Positions 39,491 to 46,986 of a stretch of DNA of 64,000 bases are shown piece by piece (the first letter of the stretch is position 1; each line of letters opens with the position of its first letter). The stretch is taken from positions 124,001-188,000 of the forward strand of contig CAVZZJ010000007.1 of NCBI GenBank assembly GCA_963779735.1, given 5' to 3'. Both the position numbers and the translations under genes were made by a program. The notes beneath the pieces are model-generated. The model worked only from the letters and a program-made list of their open reading frames with translations, was not told where the DNA came from and searched no databases. Origin of the DNA: Bog-473 sp963779735 (GTDB taxonomy: Bacteria > Actinomycetota > Acidimicrobiia > Acidimicrobiales > RAAP-2).

Positions 39491-41170
39491 ATGGAATTCA
39501 ACCTGGCAGATCTGTACGAAGCGGTGGCCGAGCGGGTGCCCGAGCGCGAGGCGGTCGTGTGGGGCAACACGAGGCTGACGTTCCGCCAGCTCGACGAGCG
39601 GGCGACACGCCTGGCGCATGGCTTGCAGGACCTGGGCGTCGGTCCGGCGAGCCATGTGGGGATACTGACGTACAGCCGTCCCGAGTACCTCGAGACCATG
39701 GTGGCGGCCTTCAAGATTCGGGCTGTCCCCATCAACGTCAACTACCGCTACGTGGCCGACGAACTCGCCTACCTGTTCGACAACGCCGACCTCGTGGCGC
39801 TGGTGCTCGAATCGACCTTCGCTCCGGTGGTGGCCTCCATACGGGAAAGGCTTCCCCGCTTGGCCCATGTGATACTGGTGGACGATGGAGTGGACGGTGC
39901 GTCTGCACTGCCCGATGCGGTGATGTACGAGGAACTGATCGCCGGGCACGGGCCGGAGCGGGACTTCCCCGCCCGGTCCGGTGACGATGCGTACATCGTG
40001 TACACCGGTGGCACAACGGGAAAACCCAAGGGTGTCGTCTGGCGCCAAGAGGACATCTTCTTCGCCACCATGACTCCGGGCGTCCCGGTGGAACGGCCCG
40101 AGGACGTCGCCGGCAATGCCGGCGATCCGGTGCACCCCCGCTTGAGGGCCCTGGCCGACGGGGACGCCGAGTTGCCCACCACCTACGTCTCGTACTCACT
40201 CGGACCGCTCATGCATGCCAGCGGTCATTGGTCGGCATGGGGCGCCATGCTGAGCGGGGGGTGCACGTTGCTGCATCCCAGCCGCCAGATGGACGCCGGA
40301 ACGGTCCTCGAAGTGGTGGGTCGAGAGCGCGTGACGATGCTGACCATCGTGGGCGACTCCATGGGCCGCCCGCTGGTAGAGGCACTGGAGGCAGAACCTG
40401 GGCGGTACGACACATCGTCGGTGCTCATGCTCGGCTCGGGTGGGAGCATCCTGTCGGCGGACGTAAAGGAGCGCCTGCTCACCGGGTTCCCCTCGGTCAT
40501 GGCGCTGATCGAAGCTGTCGGTTCGTCGGAGTCGCCGTCCCAGGCACTCTCCATCACCGCTCGCGGACAAGAGCCCGGCGAGACACTTCGGTTCGGGGCC
40601 AAAGTGGGCACCACCATCTTCGACGACCAGCTGAGGCCGGTCGAGCCCGGATCCGGCGTGGCGGGCCGATTGGCCACTACGGGTCGAGTGCCCATCGGCT
40701 ACTACAACGATGCGGAAAAGTCGGCGCTGACCTTCGTGACGGTCGACGGCGTGCGGTGGGCGCTCCCGGGGGACATGGCCGTTCTCGAGGCCGACCACAG
40801 CATCCGCCTGCTCGGTCGGGGCAGCATGTGCATCAACACCGGGGGCGAGAAGGTCTATCCCGAAGAAGTCGAAGCGGTGCTCAAGGGCCACGACCGGATC
40901 GTCGACGCCGTCATCGTAGGTACTCCCGATCCCAGGTTGGGCCAACGCGTGGCGGCCGTGGTCGAAGCTGCACCCGGCGATCCGGCGCCGACGTTGGAAG
41001 AGGTCCAGGAGTACTGCCGAAAGCATCTCGCCGGGCACAAGGTGCCACGAGAGGTCTTCATCGTCGACAAGGTGCCCCGGTCACCGTCGGGAAAGGCCGA
41101 CTACGCCTGGGCCACCGAGGTGGCCCGTTCCGGCGCCGCGCCAGCAGGAGGGGGAGCTTGTCAGCTATAG
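39491..41170 (+). CDS. Acyl-CoA synthetase (FadD-like AMP ligase)
   Basis: 559 residues. A3 loop YTGGTTGKPKGVVW, A5-like EAVGSSESP, A8 LLGRGSMCINTGGEKVYPEE and A10 RSPSGKADYAW with the catalytic Lys. Matches the FadD3/FadD17-like ligases of steroid and aromatic acid catabolism more than long-chain FadD (inference from length and order). Activates a carboxylic acid to acyl-CoA with ATP. Last gene of the thiolase-DUF35-ACAD-ligase operon. Its last ten bases overlap the end of the convergent repeat-protein gene. Confidence 0.88.
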   Translation: MEFNLADLYEAVAERVPEREAVVWGNTRLTFRQLDERATRLAHGLQDLGVGPASHVGILTYSRPEYLETMVAAFKIRAVPINVNYRYVADELAYLFDNADLVALVLESTFAPVVASIRERLPRLAHVILVDDGVDGASALPDAVMYEELIAGHGPERDFPARSGDDAYIVYTGGTTGKPKGVVWRQEDIFFATMTPGVPVERPEDVAGNAGDPVHPRLRALADGDAELPTTYVSYSLGPLMHASGHWSAWGAMLSGGCTLLHPSRQMDAGTVLEVVGRERVTMLTIVGDSMGRPLVEALEAEPGRYDTSSVLMLGSGGSILSADVKERLLTGFPSVMALIEAVGSSESPSQALSITARGQEPGETLRFGAKVGTTIFDDQLRPVEPGSGVAGRLATTGRVPIGYYNDAEKSALTFVTVDGVRWALPGDMAVLEADHSIRLLGRGSMCINTGGEKVYPEEVEAVLKGHDRIVDAVIVGTPDPRLGQRVAAVVEAAPGDPAPTLEEVQEYCRKHLAGHKVPREVFIVDKVPRSPSGKADYAWATEVARSGAAPAGGGACQL

Positions 41171-42804
41171 GAGTACGTGGCCACCCAGTACAGCGATGCT
41201 GTCAGGGGAGACGATTCGGGAACCGAGCTGTTCTGGCCCATGTCCTGCATCTGCATGGTAGGTATGTGCGGAGTTGAAGGGATCCCGGCGGCACTCGGCG
41301 GAACCGTCGCAAAGAGCTTCCCGTCGAGATAGAAGCTATCGCCCGTCGTCGGATTCCAAAGGACGGTAGCTTCGTGCAGGCCACTTCCTATGCTGGCCGG
41401 CCACTGTGACTGCCAGGTGACCTTGCAGGGATCGCTGGTTGCGTTACACCCTCCGACCTGCAGAACATCAATCCCCGGTTGCTGGGGGGTACCGGCCAGA
41501 AAATCGATCTCGCCCTCCTGCCACACATTGTCAGCTGGCCAAGCTTCGAAGACCACGGCAACATTTTGCCAGTTGCTCCCCGACAACGAGAAGCAGAAGG
41601 TGAATCCGCCATAGCTGTTCACCTGGTCGTTGGCAATTTGCATTCCCGCACCGGTGACACCCGGATGGGCGGGGTCGCTGTAGCCGAGTTCCTCGAGAGC
41701 GTTATTGGTGACCGCGATGTGACTCGCCTCTATCCATCCATCCGGCGGTAGGACAAGGGGCCCGCCTGCGGCATAGTTGTTGTACCCGTCTTCACCGGCA
41801 TCGTTGACGATCTGCGGGCCAGTCATGGCGTTCTGGAGCGAGTACCCAGAGTAGGTAGAAGCCGTGGGTGGCGTGGGGTCCGAGGACCCACTGCAGGTCC
41901 CTCCCGTAGGGAGTATCGGGGCGACAGCTATGCCCTGCGACTGGACCAGGGTGTAGTCCGAGGTTTTCGAGCTGACGATAATGCCTATGACACCATTAGC
42001 GCTGCCACCGAGGGTTCCCTGGAACGTGGCGTCGCCGTAGGTGAAGATGCCGCCGTCGCTGGCCACCAGCCAGTAGCCCTGTCCGTCGGGCGTGGCGGCC
42101 ATCCCGACGACGGGTCGGTTCAGATGCATGGCCCCGGTCGACCCGAAGAACGTGGCGTCGCCGAAGGTGAAGATGCCGCCGTCGCTGGCCACCAGCCAGT
42201 AGCCCTGTCCGTCGGGCGTGGCGGCCATGCCGACGATGGGTTGGTTCAGACGCATGGCCCCGGTCGACCCGAAGAACGTGGCGTCGCCGAAGGTGAAGAT
42301 GCCGCCGTCGCTGGCCACCAGCCAGTAGCCCTGTCCGTCGGGCGTGGCGGCCATCCCGACGACGGGTCGGTTCAGATGCATGGCCCCGGTCGACCCGAAG
42401 AACGTGGCATCACCGAAGGTGAAGATGCCGCCGTCACTGCCGACGAGCCAGTAGCCCTGTCCGTCGGGCGTGGCGGCCATGCCGACGATCGGTTCGGCGA
42501 CTTTCAGTCCCGAAAGTACCGGAGACCCGAACAAAGGGGCGCCACCGTACGAGGTGACCCCGCCGAGCGAGTTGACGGTCCAGTATCCGCCGCTTGGATC
42601 AGCCGCCAACAGGTGGCCGCCGCTGTAGGACGACGATTGGGTCGTCGCGGCGACCAAGGTCGCGTTCGCTGACGTGTCGGCTCCAGCGGAAGGTCCACCA
42701 TCGTCGAGGGCACTTACCGTGGCGACAACGCCGAACAGGACAACGAGCAATGCGATCCACCGCAGTGTCCGTCCCGACTTTTTTAACTGGTAAACCTCGC
42801 GCAT
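41161..42804 (-). CDS. Secreted repeat protein with C-terminal GH16-like domain
   Basis: 547 residues. One N-terminal hydrophobic helix (about 14-33, LRWIALLVVLFGVVATVSAL) acts as signal or anchor. Residues about 60-280 hold five 42-residue repeats with the core GMAATPDGQGYWLVASDGG and IFTFGDATFFGS, probably propeller blades. The C-terminal ~220 residues resemble a concanavalin-like GH16 glucanase: YGGFTFCFSLSG, EAWPADNVWQEGEIDFLAG and HEATVLWNPTTGDSFYLDGK. GEID keeps the GH16 nucleophile Glu, but the acid/base Glu five residues on is Ala. Likely binds or modifies extracellular polysaccharide. Its leader holds a c-di-GMP riboswitch. AAGGAG precedes the ATG. Confidence 0.7.
   Translation of the reverse strand: MREVYQLKKSGRTLRWIALLVVLFGVVATVSALDDGGPSAGADTSANATLVAATTQSSSYSGGHLLAADPSGGYWTVNSLGGVTSYGGAPLFGSPVLSGLKVAEPIVGMAATPDGQGYWLVGSDGGIFTFGDATFFGSTGAMHLNRPVVGMAATPDGQGYWLVASDGGIFTFGDATFFGSTGAMRLNQPIVGMAATPDGQGYWLVASDGGIFTFGDATFFGSTGAMHLNRPVVGMAATPDGQGYWLVASDGGIFTYGDATFQGTLGGSANGVIGIIVSSKTSDYTLVQSQGIAVAPILPTGGTCSGSSDPTPPTASTYSGYSLQNAMTGPQIVNDAGEDGYNNYAAGGPLVLPPDGWIEASHIAVTNNALEELGYSDPAHPGVTGAGMQIANDQVNSYGGFTFCFSLSGSNWQNVAVVFEAWPADNVWQEGEIDFLAGTPQQPGIDVLQVGGCNATSDPCKVTWQSQWPASIGSGLHEATVLWNPTTGDSFYLDGKLFATVPPSAAGIPSTPHIPTMQMQDMGQNSSVPESSPLTASLYWVATYSYS
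42022..42525 (-). repeat. 126-bp tandem repeats inside the secreted-protein gene
   Basis: The boundary CAT-CCGACGA recurs at 42100, 42226, 42352 and 42478, exactly 126 bases apart. The units at 42100-42225 and 42352-42477 are almost identical at DNA level, differing mainly near their right ends, so copying was recent. Flanking copies are more diverged. Confidence 0.85.
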
Positions 42805-42845
42805 TTTCTCCTTAGTCCTGAGCTAGCTGCCGACCGAGAAGAGGT

Positions 42846-42926
42846 CAGGTACCACGTTCGGTGGCTCGGCTGACGCAGCAGTCCCGTGGCTCTGCGTCCC
42901 TCTCCCAAGAGAGGTTTGCCTTTTTC
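42846..42926 (-). promoter_or_regulatory. Cyclic di-GMP-I (GEMM) riboswitch
   Basis: Read on the reverse strand: GGCAAACC (42920-42913), a six-base stem CCTCTC/GAGAGG with a TTGG loop, GGGACGCAGAGCC (42900-42888), ACGGG, a small GAC/GTC stem, then AGCCGAGCCACC (42871-42860). This is the order and sequence of the GEMM-I aptamer. It lies about 45 bases upstream of the ATG at 42804. Between them, CCTGA and TCAGG may pair just ahead of the AAGGAG site, suggesting translational control (inference). Confidence 0.85.
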
Positions 42927-43026
42927 CTTCTCTTGGTGGTTCTTGGTGGCGCAACACTGACTGGTCTTCTCGGCCAGGGAATGATCGCGTAGTTGTCGTC
43001 TAACTTTCCAACCGGCTGGCAACTCG

Positions 43027-43420
43027 TGCGCTCCCCTGACGAAATAAGTGATCCAAGACTGTCATGAGGCATGCCGCGCCGGACAGCCTGGGTGGATCTC
43101 GCAATCGCGCGTTCTCCCCCTTCTCACCGTCACGCGAAGTGCGGGATTACAGGGACATAGCAGGAAAAACTGGCGCACCGCACTCTCTGCCGACGGTGAC
43201 CCTAAACCTCTTGAAGAGGTTGAGCAAACGGTTGTGTGAAACACCACGGAATGGACTACCATGCGGTGAGACAAAAAACGCGCCGCTTACAACGCGCGGG
43301 CGAGTTACGACTGTCGCGCAAGTTCCGTTGTTCCGTGGTTTGCGTCCTTCGCTCGCCCGTGATAGTCGGCCCTCGGCGTGGGTCGTCGTTGACGCTCCTA
43401 TGTAAACCCTCGGGAGGGCG
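43027..43420. other. AT-richer structured intergenic region
   Basis: No believable gene. An odd-centre inverted repeat AACCTCTT/AAGAGGTT lies at 43205-43221. On the reverse strand, GGGCGAG (43358-43352) can pair with CTCGCCC (43304-43298), enclosing a 47-base loop with further short stems, directly before a T-tailed hairpin. The 42927-43026 part is upstream leader of the riboswitch gene. Confidence 0.4.
43273..43298 (-). terminator. Rho-independent terminator for the DinB transcript
   Basis: On the reverse strand CGCGC (43298-43294) pairs with GCGCG (43283-43279) around a ten-base loop and is followed by six T (43278-43273). It lies about 120 bases past the DinB-like stop codon. Confidence 0.6.
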
Positions 43421-43930
43421 TCAGACTCTCTGCGCCAGGCCCTTGACATAGGCGGCCTGCCCGACGTGTTGCAGGTCGTCGGCGATGACGCTGACCAATC
43501 GCACGCTCAGCGTCACGGGTGGGTTCCAACGCTCGTCGACGATCCGTGTGAGGTCGGCATCGCCGACGCCACCGACGAGCTCGGCCGTGCGGGCCGCGAC
43601 AGACGAGTGATAGCCGGACAAAAGGTCGGTCGAGGGTGTGACCCGACCCACCTCTTCTGGGCTCTGCCCGTAGCCCGTCTCATCGGCGGCGAAAGGGAGA
43701 GCGAACCGTTCGGCCCATCCTTCCTCGTGCCACACCTGTGGCCGACCGAACGCCTTGGCCAGATGGTCGTCCTGAATGCGGGTGAGGTGCCACACCAGCC
43801 AGGCGATGGTGTTGGCGTCCCGGCCGGCCCTCCACCGGAGCATCTCGTCGTCGGCGCCGTCGAGGACGTCTTCCACCTCGTCGCGGACCCGCTCGAATGC
43901 ATCGATCAGGATAACCGTGGCTTCGCTCAT
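43421..43930 (-). CDS. DinB-like (DUF664) four-helix metalloprotein
   Basis: 169 residues from ATG 43930 (MSEATVILIDAFERV); an upstream start at 43975 would add 15 doubtful residues. Helical-bundle pattern: VRDEVEDVLDGADDEMLRWR, NTIAWLVWHLTRIQDDHLAK with two His, and the last helix DDLQHVGQAAYVKGL with the third His, as in DinB/mycothiol-dependent transferases. Many actinobacterial members conjugate mycothiol to electrophiles. Divergent from the TrpB-like gene (117 bases between). Confidence 0.8.
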   Translation of the reverse strand: MSEATVILIDAFERVRDEVEDVLDGADDEMLRWRAGRDANTIAWLVWHLTRIQDDHLAKAFGRPQVWHEEGWAERFALPFAADETGYGQSPEEVGRVTPSTDLLSGYHSSVAARTAELVGGVGDADLTRIVDERWNPPVTLSVRLVSVIADDLQHVGQAAYVKGLAQRV

Positions 43931-44047
43931 GCGTGCATTCTCTCCCATGGGGACTCGAGTTGCCTCGGCCCACATGCGGTACGCACAGGTGTTGGGTAAG
44001 TTGGTTTCGCTAGCTTGCGTTCAGCCACCCGCAGGAAGGACAGCGCC

Positions 44048-45421
44048 ATGGACGAGTCGGTTCGCCAGCACAAGTTCCTACTTGATGAGTCCGAGATGCC
44101 GACGACCTGGTACAACCTCGTGCCCGATCTCTCGAGCCCCCCGCCCCCGGCCCTGCATCCCGGCACGCTCGAGCCAGCGGGCCCGGACGACTTCGCCCCA
44201 CTTTTCCCTATGGATCTCATCCTCCAGGAGGTCTCGATGGACCGGTTCATCGAGATCCCCGGGGCCGTCCTCGACGTCTACCGCCAGTGGCGGCCGAGCC
44301 CGCTCTTCAGGGCACACCGCTTAGAGCGGGCGCTCGACACTCCGGCCCGCATTTACTACAAGTACGAGGGTGTCAGCCCGGCCGGCAGCCACAAGCCCAA
44401 CACCGCGGTGCCCCAGGCCTACTACAACGCGAAGGCCGGGGTCCGGAAGCTGACGACGGAGACTGGAGCCGGCCAGTGGGGCTCGGCGCTGGCCTTTGCG
44501 TGCGCGCTGTTCGGCCTCGACTGCGAGGTCTGGCAGGTGGGAGCGAGCTACGACCAGAAGCCCTATCGGCGACTGATGATGGAGACGTTCGGCGCCACGG
44601 TCCATCGTTCTCCGTCAGCCTTGACCAAGGCGGGCCGCAAGTACCTGGAGGAGAACCCCCATCACACCGGTTCGCTCGGCATCGCCATCTCCGAGGCGGT
44701 CGAGGTGGCGTCTCAGGACCCCGAGATTCGCTATTCGTTGGGTAGCGTGCTCAATCACGTGCTGCTCCACCAGACCATCATCGGCGAGGAGGCCCTGGTG
44801 CAGCTGGCCAAGGCGGGCGAGTCGGCGCCGGACGTCATCGTGGGGTGCACCGGCGGTGGCTCCAACTTGGCGGGACTGTCCTTCCCCTTCCTGCGCGAGA
44901 AGCTGGCGGGCAAGATGTCGCCGACCATCCGGGCAGTCGAGCCGGCCTCGTGCCCGTCGCTCACAAGGGGCGTGTACGCCTACGACTTCGGAGATTCGGC
45001 GGGCATGACACCCCTGATCAAGATGCACACCCTGGGTCACGACTTCGTGCCCGATCCCATCCATGCCGGGGGGCTGCGGTACCACGGGATGTCGCCGCTG
45101 CTGAGCCACGTTTACGAGCTCGGCCTGATTGAGGCGATCGCCGTTCCGCAGACCGAGTGTTTCGCCGCCGGCATAGAGTTCGCGCGCAACGAGGGCATCG
45201 TGCCCGCCCCGGAGCCGACGCACGCCGTCGCCGCCGCCGTGCGTGAGGCCATCCGGGCCAAGGAGGCGGGGGAGGAGACCGTCATCCTCACCGCGTTGTG
45301 CGGGCACGGACACTTCGACCTGGCGGCGTACGACGACTACCTGAACGGCCGGATGACAGACGAAGACGTCACCGAGGAACGCCTAGCCGCCGGGCTGGCC
45401 ACGATGCCCAAGGTGGGCTGA
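44048..45421 (+). CDS. TrpB2-type tryptophan synthase beta-like PLP enzyme
   Basis: 457 residues from ATG 44048, with AGGAAGGA ahead. The PLP lysine is in SPAGSHKPNTAVPQA; the phosphate-binding loop is VGCTGGGSNLAGL; TETGAGQWGSALAFA and GLRYHGMSPLLSHVYE are typical of TrpB2, the long form with an N-terminal extension (DLSSPPPPALHPGTLEP). TrpB2 makes tryptophan from indole and serine, often without TrpA. No trpA or other trp gene is nearby, so it may be an indole-salvage enzyme. Confidence 0.9.
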   Translation: MDESVRQHKFLLDESEMPTTWYNLVPDLSSPPPPALHPGTLEPAGPDDFAPLFPMDLILQEVSMDRFIEIPGAVLDVYRQWRPSPLFRAHRLERALDTPARIYYKYEGVSPAGSHKPNTAVPQAYYNAKAGVRKLTTETGAGQWGSALAFACALFGLDCEVWQVGASYDQKPYRRLMMETFGATVHRSPSALTKAGRKYLEENPHHTGSLGIAISEAVEVASQDPEIRYSLGSVLNHVLLHQTIIGEEALVQLAKAGESAPDVIVGCTGGGSNLAGLSFPFLREKLAGKMSPTIRAVEPASCPSLTRGVYAYDFGDSAGMTPLIKMHTLGHDFVPDPIHAGGLRYHGMSPLLSHVYELGLIEAIAVPQTECFAAGIEFARNEGIVPAPEPTHAVAAAVREAIRAKEAGEETVILTALCGHGHFDLAAYDDYLNGRMTDEDVTEERLAAGLATMPKVG

Positions 45422-45585
45422 ACGCCGGTGACGGGGCACCTTCCCGAGGTGTGGCACTGTCCCTTCGGCCGATGACACCGCAGTGGAGCGTGGTCGTCTG
45501 ATCCCGGTTATTGTCCGGGGGACTCGTGGCTCATGCCCAACCCGGAGATTGAGCGAACGAGTCGACAGTGGACTGGGGGATGAAA

Positions 45586-45873
45586 ATGTCATTCGGAGTG
45601 GTGCACAAATTCGCGGGCGGCACGAAGGAACAGTACGAAGCATCGGTTTCGGCCGTTCATCCGGCCGGCGGAGGCCTGCCAAAGGGCCAGACGTTTCACG
45701 CCGCGGGTCCGTCGGATGGTGGCTGGACAATCGTCGCCATCCACGACTCTAAGGAGAGTTGGGAGAGCTTTCGGGACGGCACCTTAATGCCCAAGATGGC
45801 GCAGGGCATCGCCGGCGGTTTTACGTCGCCGCCGGAGGAGACGACCTTTGAGGTCTTCACGCAATCGACGTAA
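45586..45873 (+). CDS. Small ABM/dimeric alpha-beta-barrel-like protein
   Basis: 95 residues from ATG 45586, with GGGGG six bases upstream (ATG 45580 is also possible). Pattern beta-alpha-beta-beta-alpha-beta: MSFGVVHKFAGGTKEQYEAS, TFHAAGPSDGGWTIVAIHDS, ESWESFRDGTLMPKM, TFEVFTQST. Resembles small haem-degrading or antibiotic-biosynthesis monooxygenase-like dimers, but no catalytic residue can be named. Lies 164 bases after the TrpB-like gene. Confidence 0.65.
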   Translation: MSFGVVHKFAGGTKEQYEASVSAVHPAGGGLPKGQTFHAAGPSDGGWTIVAIHDSKESWESFRDGTLMPKMAQGIAGGFTSPPEETTFEVFTQST

Positions 45874-46124
45874 ATGGAGAATGGGCGACGATGATCGGAG
45901 GGGAGTCGCTCCTGTTCCACCCCGCACCAACGGGGGGCGGCCCGACGCGAAAGTGCCCGCCCCGGGTGGGTCGAGCGCCTTGCATGTAACCGCTCCACTC
46001 GTACTCCCAGAACCTACAACCCCGAGGAAATGGCTCCCGACGGGGCCCACCGAGAACACGCTCGATCAATGTGCATCGCTTTCAGCCGCATCGGCGACAC
46101 CGATCGACAGAGCTGCTCGAGCGG
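45874..46124. other. Intergenic stretch with no gene seen
   Basis: Open frames here are Pro/Arg/Ala-rich with no motif. The only element is the promoter at its right end. Confidence 0.4.
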
Positions 46125-46153
46125 TTGACACCGATATCGACCCACTAGATAAT
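46125..46153 (+). promoter_or_regulatory. Near-consensus sigma70 promoter
   Basis: TTGACA (46125-46130), a 17-base spacer and GATAAT (46148-46153) match the housekeeping consensus in 11 of 12 positions. The gene start is 34 bases downstream with GGGGG between. Confidence 0.72.
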
Positions 46154-46186
46154 GAGTCCGGACCTACAACTATCGGGGGTACGGCC

Positions 46187-46948
46187 ATGGCCGAAGTCGG
46201 AGGGAAGCTTTCGGGGGCGCCCTCCGAGCAACTCCCCGATGTGCTGGCAACGGGGACTACTGACATAACGTTCGCCTTCATCTCGCTATCGGCCCGAGAG
46301 CCGGACGGCCGGGACGCCGAGTATGTCGCCTGGCACTCCCTCGATCACCGCCCCGAGCAGTACCGCCTGGCGGGGTTGCGCAACTCACTCAGACTGGTTT
46401 CGACGCCGGACTGTCGGGCCGCTCGAGCGGCCAGCACGGAGCGCTTCGACGCTGTCGACCATGTGATGACCTACCTCTTCACCGACGCCGGGCCATTGCC
46501 CAGGTTCAACGACCTCGGTGGCGCGCTGCACAGGGGCGGCCGCATGCCGCTTCGGCTGCCCACGGTCGAGTTCATGACAGCGGACGTGGCCGGCAAGGCG
46601 GCATCCCCACTCGCCGTGGCCGGCGCCGATGTCATCCCGTGGCGCCCCGCGCTGGGTGCCTATCTCATCATTGAGAGTGGGCATGCCCCGGCCGACGCGC
46701 TCACCGATGTGTCCGGAGTAGCAGGTGTCTGGTGGTACCACGGCAATCTTGCCCCGCCGCCGTATGAGACCGACGCCCGGCGCTTGCAGATCACCTACTG
46801 CTATCTCGACGATGACCCGGTTGCCGTCGCCGGGCCGCTGGGCAAGGCGGTGCGGGAGCGATGGACCTCCGGTGCTGTCGAGGGACTCCTCGCCGCGGCG
46901 TTCTACACGCCGGTGCCGTTCGAGTGGAGCCGTCATCTTCCCGGATAG
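46187..46948 (+). CDS. Hypothetical protein, possibly EthD/ABM-like
   Basis: 253 residues from ATG 46187 (MAEVGGKLSGAPSEQ). Two repeated alpha/beta modules are suggested: ITFAFISLSAREPDGRDAEY with WHSLDHRPEQYRLAGLRNS, and AYLIIESGHAPADALTDVSG with GVWWYHGNLAPPPYE and ITYCYLDDDP. The layout resembles tandem ferredoxin-like dimeric barrels (EthD/DUF1330-like). The WHSLDHRPEQYRL motif resembles the EthD H..DH site. Served by a near-consensus promoter. The chimeric gene follows 38 bases later. Confidence 0.6.
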   Translation: MAEVGGKLSGAPSEQLPDVLATGTTDITFAFISLSAREPDGRDAEYVAWHSLDHRPEQYRLAGLRNSLRLVSTPDCRAARAASTERFDAVDHVMTYLFTDAGPLPRFNDLGGALHRGGRMPLRLPTVEFMTADVAGKAASPLAVAGADVIPWRPALGAYLIIESGHAPADALTDVSGVAGVWWYHGNLAPPPYETDARRLQITYCYLDDDPVAVAGPLGKAVRERWTSGAVEGLLAAAFYTPVPFEWSRHLPG

Positions 46949-46986
46949 GTCACACCCAGGGATCGACCGATAGGAGCCAGTTGGAG

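Noticed and set aside
42022..42525. CRISPR-like regularly spaced repeats
   Set aside because: Units are contiguous 126-bp coding repeats in frame with a protein, with no spacers.
42124..42672. Forward-strand repetitive ORF with HGPGRPEERGVAEG units
   Set aside because: Shadow of the 126-bp repeats of the reverse-strand gene.
43300..43360. Second c-di-GMP riboswitch suggested by GGACGCAAACCACGG on the reverse strand
   Set aside because: The required GGCAAACC block and P1 stem are absent, so only the resemblance of one block remains.
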